Assembly (NCBI GenBank): GCA_013368325.1
Contig: JAACJK010000058.1
Location: 496,001 to 560,000, forward strand
Reading direction: 5' to 3'
Length of the DNA stretch: 64,000 nucleotides
From: Ephemerocybe angulata
Taxonomy: Eukaryota > Basidiomycota > Agaricomycetes > Agaricales > Psathyrellaceae
In this document: positions 56,714 to 64,000 of the stretch, in pieces
Layout of the letters: each line of letters begins with the position of its first letter
Position numbering within the stretch: position 1 is the first letter of the stretch
Made by a program: the position numbers and the translations under genes
The notes under the pieces: model-generated
The model's database searches: none
Told to the model about the DNA's origin: nothing
The model's input: the letters and a program-made list of their open reading frames with translations, nothing else

Positions 56714-59700
56714 ATGCCGCCCTCGCCGCCACCGCCCATCCCCCCGCCCTCAGGGCCCCACCCGCACGCCCCGGGCTCAGCAAACCATAACCGTGACAGT
56801 GATCGTGACTGCACCTGCGCACCATCATCCCTACCAAGCTCCCGACACCCTTCGCCCCCGCCCTCCCCCTCCCCAGGCTCGAGCCACATGCACGACCGCA
56901 GCGCGTCGCGCCTGCAGCACTGGATCAGCGAGCAGTGCCATCTCGCTGTGGCGGACCTCGGGCTTGAGCTCGAGCCGCTCTTTAGTGCTGCGACGTATGT
57001 CCCTGCCGCACAGCGCCCCATATCCACATCCGCTGCTGCGCGCGAAGATGGGGCGCCAAGCAGCAGTAGTGAGCCTGGGCACGAGCTGCTCGACGCTGTG
57101 ATGCCTTTGCACGGTGCGGAGGGGGGAGAGGCGACGTTGAGCAGAGGACGGAGACGCGGGTTGAGCATTCTTACCACGTCTGCGAGTAAGAGTTCGACGA
57201 CGCCTTTCGCTTCCACCACCACCACCACCACCACTGCACCACCCACATCTGGATCTGCACATGCACATGCGACGACTGCTACACCAAACGCCCTCGACGC
57301 GGACACCAACACCCTCACCCTCCCCGCGCGCCCCTCCCATACACACGCTCAGGCTCAGACGCCGTTCACGGCGCACACTCTCGCCGACTCGTGGTACTGG
57401 CGCACGAGCTCCTCGGGCTCCGGCAGCCCGCTCCTCGCACCCGACGTTCAACATACTCAACAACCAACTAGTACCCGCTCTCAGCCTTCCTTCGGCCACC
57501 TCGCCCAAGGAGCAGAAGAGGTTCTTGATGTAGAGGACGACGACGACGAAGCCCGCTCAGACAGCCCGCTCCTCGGGTTCGGCAGCGACAGCGAGGAAGA
57601 ACAGGACTCGCCACAAGTCCCGACTCCGCAGGACGCTCCTGCGCCTCCCCCTCCCCATCTATCTACTAAGACCAGCGTCGAGCAGCTTTCCCACCACCAC
57701 CAGAATCTCCGCGACCACCACCAACAGAATCTTGAAGTACGTGTGCTGCATAGGCGGAGCAAGAGCAGCGGGCTCGAGTCGGATGAGGTTGCGCAGGACT
57801 TTCCGCGCACGCCGGGGTTGGAGGATATGGATAGTGCGTTTTTGGTAAGGGGGTTGAGTCCTGGGGGGAGTCCTGTTGAGGGGGTGAACGCGATTGAAGG
57901 TTTGGGTCTGGATGAAGGTGCGCATTTTACTTTTGGTTCATATATATACTTCGGGTTCGATGCTTACTAGTGTGTAGAGCAAAAGACGAAGCTTGTGAGG
58001 TCGCCGACGAGGGATAAGTTGCGCTATCCTGCGAGGGGGTATAAGAGGGATTTACCGAGTGGGTTGGAGGAGGGAATGGGGTTTACCCCCGATTCCAAGG
58101 TGCGTTCGCTTTCCTTCTCTCTCTCTCTCTCATCGCTTCCTTCCCCCCACATCCCTTCTGTCTATTCTATGCCTCTGTAAATATGGATACTAACGTTCAT
58201 TACAGAGATACACAACGTGCTCGATCCACTCGCCCTCCCCGTCCCCGTCAAAGAGGGGGTATTCACATACACATACGCATTCCTTGTCGCGCTCGACGAC
58301 GGGGTCGGTCTCGCATTCGCATTCGAGGACGCACTCTGCTGTTTCTGTTGGTGAGGGGAGGGAGGAGACCGTTACGCCCACGCCTCTCGCCTCCACCATC
58401 CCTTCCACCACTACCACCGCCCCTTCCACCACCACTCCTGCTCCTGCTACTGCTATTTCTACTGCTGCCACTACGCCCTCGCCCCGGGCCCCTCTCCCCC
58501 TCCTCCAGAACGCTCGCCCCACGCCCTCGCCCCCTCGCGCAGCATACTACACGCACGCGCCTCACGCGAGTTATAGTTCCTCGACCTCGGCGTCGTCCTC
58601 CAGGCTGTCGATTCCGAATAACTCCTCTTCGAGCTTGGGAATCTCGACGAGTCCGAGTGCGTCGAGTGTGTCGCTCTTCCCTGGGAGCATGTATGCGAGC
58701 CATTCGAGTTTGAGCTCTATTCAGAGCGTAGGAGGCAGTGGGGTGTTGGCAGGAGGAGTGGGGGGAGGGGGCAGTCCGACGTTGAGTCGCAAGCCGAGTA
58801 TGGCGCGCATGCCGAGTTTTCCGGTGTTGAGGGAGGTGAAGGAGGAGGTTGATTTGGAGGGGGAGGGCCAGGAGGAAGGGGAGGGGGAGAAGGCGCATGA
58901 GCATGAGCATGAGAGGAATGTGTCGGGTGCGTCGACGTATGAGACTGCTGTGGACGTCTTTGGGCCTGTGCCGGCCTCGTCGACGTCCACTTCCACTTCG
59001 AGTTTCGGGCTGGCGTCTGCGTCTGCGTCTACGCCGTCGACTGCGTCGTCGACTAAGACCGTGACCGCTATCCCCTACTCCTCCTCCGTCTCCTCCTCCG
59101 TTACCGGCACCACCGCCGCCGCCGCCGCCGCGCCCCCGCCCACCTCGCGCGCGCGCTCGCAATCCGCCAGCGTCGTACCCCGCGCACCACCACCGTCGGC
59201 GTCGAGCTCAGTGCAACACCTCGCGCCGTGGGGTCACGGACACGGGCACGGGCATTCGCACTCGTATTCGTATTCGTTTAGTGGGAGTCGGAGCGCGAGT
59301 CCGTCGAGGCTGCCGTATGTCGGTGGCGGTGGGGGGACGCCGCCTGTGCCTGCGTTGCCTTTGTCTCCTGGAGCAGGAGCAGTGGGACTGGGGGGACTGG
59401 GGGGACTGGGGGGACTGGGAGCAGCGCCGAGTCGCGCGAGTGTGGGGATGGGGTTGGGCCCGGGGGTTGGGGTAAGGACGCAGACGCGGAGTCGGAGTGG
59501 GAGTGTGTTGAGCGCTGCTGCGGGGCGGACGCCGCCGAGTGGGTATCCTGCCTCGACGCCTGGGGGGTTTAGTCACCAGAGCGGCTACTATAATTATAGT
59601 AGCAGCAGTTATGGGATGACGCCGCCGCCGAGTGCGGCGTTGGTGTTGCCGATGACGCCGCCTGGGACGGCGGGTTATGGGGGGACGGGCGGGACGGGGG

Positions 59701-62700
59701 GTACGGGGAGTACGCCGGCGAGGAATGCGGTGTATATTGTGGATGGGGAGGAGGTTAGTAGGAGGCTTGGGGAGTTGTTGATGGGTGGGGAGGGGGAGGG
59801 GACTGAGGAGGAGGAGGAGGGATATGGATATGAGCGGGAGGACGGGGGTGTGAGGGAGAGGGAGAGGGAGATGGGGGATCCGGTGCTGCCGCTTGGGGAT
59901 TACTTTTCGCGGTGGCCTGAGAGGGGGGTTTCTAGGGATGTAGGAAGGGAGGAGGTGCCGCATGAGGGGGAGATGGAGAGAGGAGGGGAGGAGGGGAGGC
60001 CGGTGACGCCGCCTGGGCAGAGGGGTGTACACTCGCATACGCATGCGAGGTCGTTGAGTGCGAGTACGCTTGTGAGTCCGCCTGCGATTGGGGGGGTGAA
60101 TGTGAATGTGAATGTGACGCCGACGAGGCGGGCGCCGTATCCGAGGCGGAGGGGGAGTGGGTTGCAAGCTGAGGGGGTGTATGGGTATGGGGGTGAGGAG
60201 GGGGAGGGGGGTTGAGGGGGAGTACTGTGGGGGATGCGGGGCATGAGAGGGGGGGTTCGGTGCAGTATGGGCATGGGAGAGGGGGAGTGCGTCTACGTCG
60301 ACGTCTACATCTGGGTCGGGGGAGAGGGAGAGGGAGAGGGAGAGGAGGCCATCGTTGCTTGTGCCGACCGCACCGAACACGCCGAGTTTTGGGGCGGGGT
60401 TGTATGCGAGTCCCTATGCGAGCAGTAGCCAGATTTATCTGGGGCCTGGAGGGGATGGTGTGCATTCGAGAGGGGGGAGTCGGGGGAGTGGGGCCTCTTC
60501 GGCTTCGAGTGCGGAGAGGGCGGCGAGGTTGAGGAGGGGGAGTGGGAGTTCGCCTGCTGTCCTTGGTGCTGGGGATGCATTGGGGAGCGGGGGAGGAGGA
60601 GACGGTGGAGGCGGAGGGGATGGACTGTTGTTACTGCCGTCTGCGCCGATTTTGACGAAGGCGGATTTGGAGGCGAGGTTGGGGCCGCCGCCGAAGAGGC
60701 CGCCGCCTGCGCCGCCGCTTGATCTGCATTTGGGGTTGGGGTTGAGTGGGGAGTTTGCGGGTGTGGGGCCTGGGAGTGCGGTTGGGATGGGTGGGTTTAG
60801 GTTTCCGGCTGTGCCTGGGATGTTGAGTGCGCCTGTCGACTTGGGCGGGCGGGAGTTCTTTGAGGAGGAGGAGGTTGAAGATGCCCAAGACGAAGGGGAG
60901 GGTGTTGGGTATGGGTATGGTTTGGGTGGGGGTAGTGCGCGGTCGAGTGGGGAGTTTGGACTCAGGGCTGACTCGGAGGAGCATGAGGATGAGATTGAGG
61001 CTGTGAAGAGGGAGATGATGGGCTTTACGGTGTTTCAGGAGGAGATGGGGGGAGGGGTGGGGAGGATGAGGATACGTTGAAGGCGAGGGTTGGACAGCAG
61101 CAGAGGTCGAGGTTTGCGACGCCGGTGGCGCCGCCGGAGGTGGTTGCTGCGCGGAGTGCGAGGCCCGGGTTGCAGGTCGTTGTGCCTGCGGGGAGGTTTG
61201 GGGGGGAGTATGTAGAGGAGGAGGGGGAACAGGAGGGGGAACAGGAGGATTATGGCGTGCAGGTGTATAGTGAGAGGGAGAAGAGTCGGTGGAGTGTGGC
61301 GAGTAGTGTTATTTTGAAGGATGTGGAGGGGGATGCGGCGGCGGCATCGCGCCCGAGTTTGGGGAGGGCGAGTGTGTCGGCGCCGTTAGTGGGGAGGGGT
61401 GCGGGTGCGGGGACGCCGAGTACGTTTAAGAGCGGGGCGGAGGCGAAGGAGGCGATTTTCTTTGATGATAATGTGCTTGCTGCGGTTGTGGGGTTCAGTG
61501 CGGCAGGGATGGCTGGTGGGCCGAGGGCGAGGAGGAGAAGGTCGAGGGATGAGTGGGTGGAGAGGGAGAAGGAGAGGAAGAAGGAAAGGGAGAGGGAGAA
61601 GGAGAGGGAGAAGGCGAAGGCGAAGAGCAGTCGGAGCGCGCCTGCGAGTCCGGTGCTTGGGCGCAGGGAGAAGGAGAAGGAGAAGGAGAAGGAGAAGAGG
61701 AAGAGCGGGGTGGCGAGTGTGGGGAGGGGGGGGAGTGAGGATGCGATGCATTTGCAGGGGCAGGGGCAGGGGCAACAGGGGCAGGGGAAGAGGAGTCGGC
61801 TTGCGAGTTTCTTCTCGAAGATTTCGGGGAGGGATGCGGTGTCGCCGCCGCCGTCTGCGAGGAGCGGGCTTGTGGCTGCGAGTTCGAGCTCGCGCTCGTC
61901 GTCGTCGAATGGGGGCCATGGGTCGCCTGCGGCCCGCCCGAGCATGAACGTGAATGTGCATACGGCGCTGAGCGAGCCGGATTTGAGGCGCGTGGATGGG
62001 GTGTGGGAGGCATTGGGGAGTGAGAGGGAGAAGGAGGGAGAGGTTATTCCGCCTGTGCCGCCTGTGCCGCCGCTGCATACGTTGCCGAGGATGACGAGCA
62101 TGAGTAGTCTGGCCAGTGGGTATGGGAGTCCGGGCGGGGTGTCGATGATGGGGAGCGTTGTGAGTGCCTCGCAGGTGCCGGGGCAGAGGAGGCGGAGTCG
62201 GGGCGTGACAATATCGAGTCAGGCGGGGTGTGGGCTTGAGGAGAGTAGGTGGGAGGAGAGTGTCCCCCCGACGCCGTCGAGCTTTGTGTCCGGGTTCAGT
62301 GTGAATGCGAGTGCGAGTCCTAGTGCGGTGCCGAGTCGGAGGGAGTCGAGGGCTAGTTCGGTTGTGAGTCCTGCGCTTGTGGGCGTGCTACGGACGAGTA
62401 GGAGTGTGAGTAATTTGGGGAGTGCGCCTGTGACGCCTGCGGAGGGGGAGTGGAGGGGCAGTGTCGTCGGTCCGGCTGGGGGGAGTAGGGGGAATAGGAT
62501 TAGTACTGGGACGACGGGTACGGGGAGTACGGGCCCGCCACCGCCGCCTGTCCCCCCAAAGGACTATGGGGCTGGGGCTGCTGCGTATGAGTGGCCTGCG
62601 CATGCGCCGTCGCCTGTGGGGCGGGCGTATGGGTCTGCTGCGTCGAGTCCGGGGGGTGCCGGCGTGGGTGTGGGGGCGATGCCGCTGGTGAAGGAGGAGA

Positions 62701-62849
62701 AGGCGAGGGATCGGATGATGGTGAGGTTGAGGTTGAAGAGTAGCCCGAGTTTGGGGAATTTGAATGGGGTGGGAGGGGCGGGAGGGGCGGGAGGGGGGAG
62801 TAAGTTGAGGAGTTTGGCGGCGAGGATGATGGGGAGGGAGGATGTGTGA
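56714..62849 (+). CDS. very large low-complexity Ser/Gly/Pro-rich protein
   Basis: Five exons: 56714-57917, 57978-58099, 58206-60210, 60266-61056, 61098-62849; about 1957 residues. No globular domain is recognised. Visible segments: a Pro-rich N-terminus, SASRLQHWISEQCHLAVADL (about 58-77), basic KLVRSPTRDKLRYPARGYKR, a long Ser/Gly/Pro region, ARNAVYIVDGEEVSRRLGEL, acidic EEEEVEDAQDE, a Lys/Glu charged coil (EKERKKEREREKEREKAKAK), RLASFFSKISGRD, and a proline SH3-ligand-like run (PPPPPVPPKDYG) near the end. It may be a disordered scaffold or regulator (inference). The join at 61057-61103 is uncertain: a 41, 44 or 47-nt intron, or a G-run length error, would both restore the frame. A GTGAGT/TTACAG pair after the stop (62869-62933) may be a 3' UTR intron. 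Confidence 0.7.
59384..59420. repeat. 9-bp minisatellite, four copies, in coding sequence
   Basis: Four tandem GGACTGGGG units encode a Gly-Leu-Gly run (GLGGLGGLGGLG). Likely length-variable between strains. Confidence 0.85.
62771..62799 (+). other. G-quadruplex-forming run in coding strand
   Basis: Three GGGAGGGG-type blocks separated by single C residues give more than four G3 tracts with one-base loops, a textbook quadruplex motif in both DNA and mRNA. It encodes Gly/Ala (GGAGGAGG). Confidence 0.8.
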
Positions 62850-64000
62850 GAGGGTGTCCTTGGTGAGTTTTGGGGTTGTGTTGTGTTTTTTGTGTGTTCG
62901 TTGCTAATATCTTGTTTCTTCTTTTATTACAGCATGAGAACGCTACCGCCTTTGCTTGCCACCAGGAGCCGCCGACGGACCCATGGCCTTAAACCTAATG
63001 CCCAAAAATCTAGTCTATACAGCGTATAATGAGCCTGCCTATGCTCAGCTCGACTTCTAATTTCGAATCTACCAACCATCACATGCACACACTCGTTCAA
63101 TTTTTCAATTTTTCTCCAAGATCAACAACCAAACAACCATCGAATCGAATCGAATTCAAGCACGCTCCCTTACTCGTCCTTCCACTTGCCTCGACCCTAA
63201 TCATCGTCATCATTCATCCTTGTAGCATCATCCATCCATCCATATCATCGTAATCAGGCGTCCGGATCCTCCTCCTTCCATCCTCCTATCCTGCATAGGC
63301 TTCAACGTCAAGCGTGCATGGATGAATCATTCATACATCGGGTTGGGGGGCTCTTCACTCCTTCATTCTTTCCTTCTTCACGACATTCACGGTCCTTACA
63401 TGCATCGATAATCGACATACGCTCTTTTGGATATTCGCTATCTTATCTCCGGCTTTTGGGTTCTGGATGTGGGCGAGGCGGGGTGCGGCAAGTGGGGCGC
63501 GGTCGGATGCGGGAGGTGGGTGGTGGACTCGGAGGAAGGAGTGGGTAGTCTCAGGTTGAATGGTGGCGCGGTGGCGCGGGTGTGGGGCGGAGGCGGATGT
63601 ATGCCTAAACCAAAAAGTCTCTTCCTGTTTCTTATTGATGTTTATTCCTCCTTTCTTATTTTTTTTTCCTTTGTTGTTACTGTTGTTGTGCTTGTTATCC
63701 CGCTTGCTTCGCTTTCAATGCTGTTTGGCTTGAATATCTATTTGTCCATTGACCGCGCCCGTTCCTATAGACTGCACATGAATATTTTCTTAGATGTCTA
63801 GACTTGTCTTTTCCTTTTCCCCCTGCCTATTTACCTCTCTCTCTCTCTCTCCCTTCCCTCTGGTTGCTTGCGTGCTATCTCGCTTGCTGTACATACTCCT
63901 CCTTCTCCTTCTCTCCTTCCTTCCTCGTGGACCGTACATTCATCCAAAAGCTCCTCCGAGATCATTCTATAGACGTGCATGCATATTTCGAGACTCGAGA
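62850..64000. other. 3' flank to window end
   Basis: Contains a likely 3' UTR intron just after the stop and AT/CT-rich sequence with CT microsatellite (about 63835-63850). No further gene is seen before the edge. Confidence 0.5.

Noticed and set aside
59208..60380. 390-codon open frame on the reverse strand
   Set aside because: It lies antisense to the G-rich coding exon; its length follows from the composition, and the protein is almost only Pro, Arg, His and Ser.
61250..62101. 283-codon reverse-strand open frame
   Set aside because: Antisense shadow of the same biased exon, with no domain or splice signals.
1..64000. CRISPR array, bacterial operon or viral replication genes
   Set aside because: No regularly spaced direct repeats or such genes were seen; intron-rich eukaryotic genes fill the window.

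Overview
The window looks like chromosomal DNA of a filamentous basidiomycete, most likely an agaricomycete mushroom. Genes are split by many 45-70 bp GT-AG introns. There are CBM1 cellulose-binding tails, DUF6534 membrane proteins, a Kre9/KNH-type GPI protein and fungal fimbrin. No organellar, bacterial or viral genes were seen. All exon models were built by hand. Each model is in frame from ATG to stop, and the paralogue pairs support each other.

Layout. 0-7.8 kb: a tandem array of secreted DUF1996 proteins, most with a C-terminal CBM1. There are three complete genes and the 3' end of a fourth. The middle gene has lost its CBM1 through a nonsense codon. 8.1-11.4 kb: two reverse-strand paralogues of an unrecognised secreted family, with identical 8-exon structures. 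12.1-20 kb: an F-box protein, fimbrin, a Tc1/mariner-like MITE and a bestrophin-like anion channel. 21-25.2 kb: two tiny secreted peptide precursors flanking a six-hairpin glycosidase. 27.2-34.7 kb: a GPI-anchored Kre9/KNH-like protein and two tandem DUF6534 proteins cut into 21 and 20 exons. 36.4-41.1 kb: a large RNA-binding protein with two RRMs. 43-46.2 kb: a secreted kelch protein and a repeat-containing secreted peptide precursor. 46.2-56.7 kb: a gene-poor stretch with relics. 56.7-62.9 kb: a roughly 1,960-residue low-complexity protein with an extremely G-rich coding strand.

Much of the window is devoted to the cell surface and secretion: plant-polymer-associated proteins, a polysaccharide hydrolase, wall-anchored protein and secreted peptides. 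The most interesting signal is a dispersed family of three short precursors (21.0, 25.0 and 45.7 kb). Each starts MQF, has a phase-1 intron inside the signal peptide with exon 2 beginning TC, and carries a short peptide bounded by two cysteines next to basic cleavage sites. One precursor carries two near-identical copies of the core and a third copy put out of frame. They could be precursors of small disulphide-closed secreted peptides; I cannot match them to a named family.
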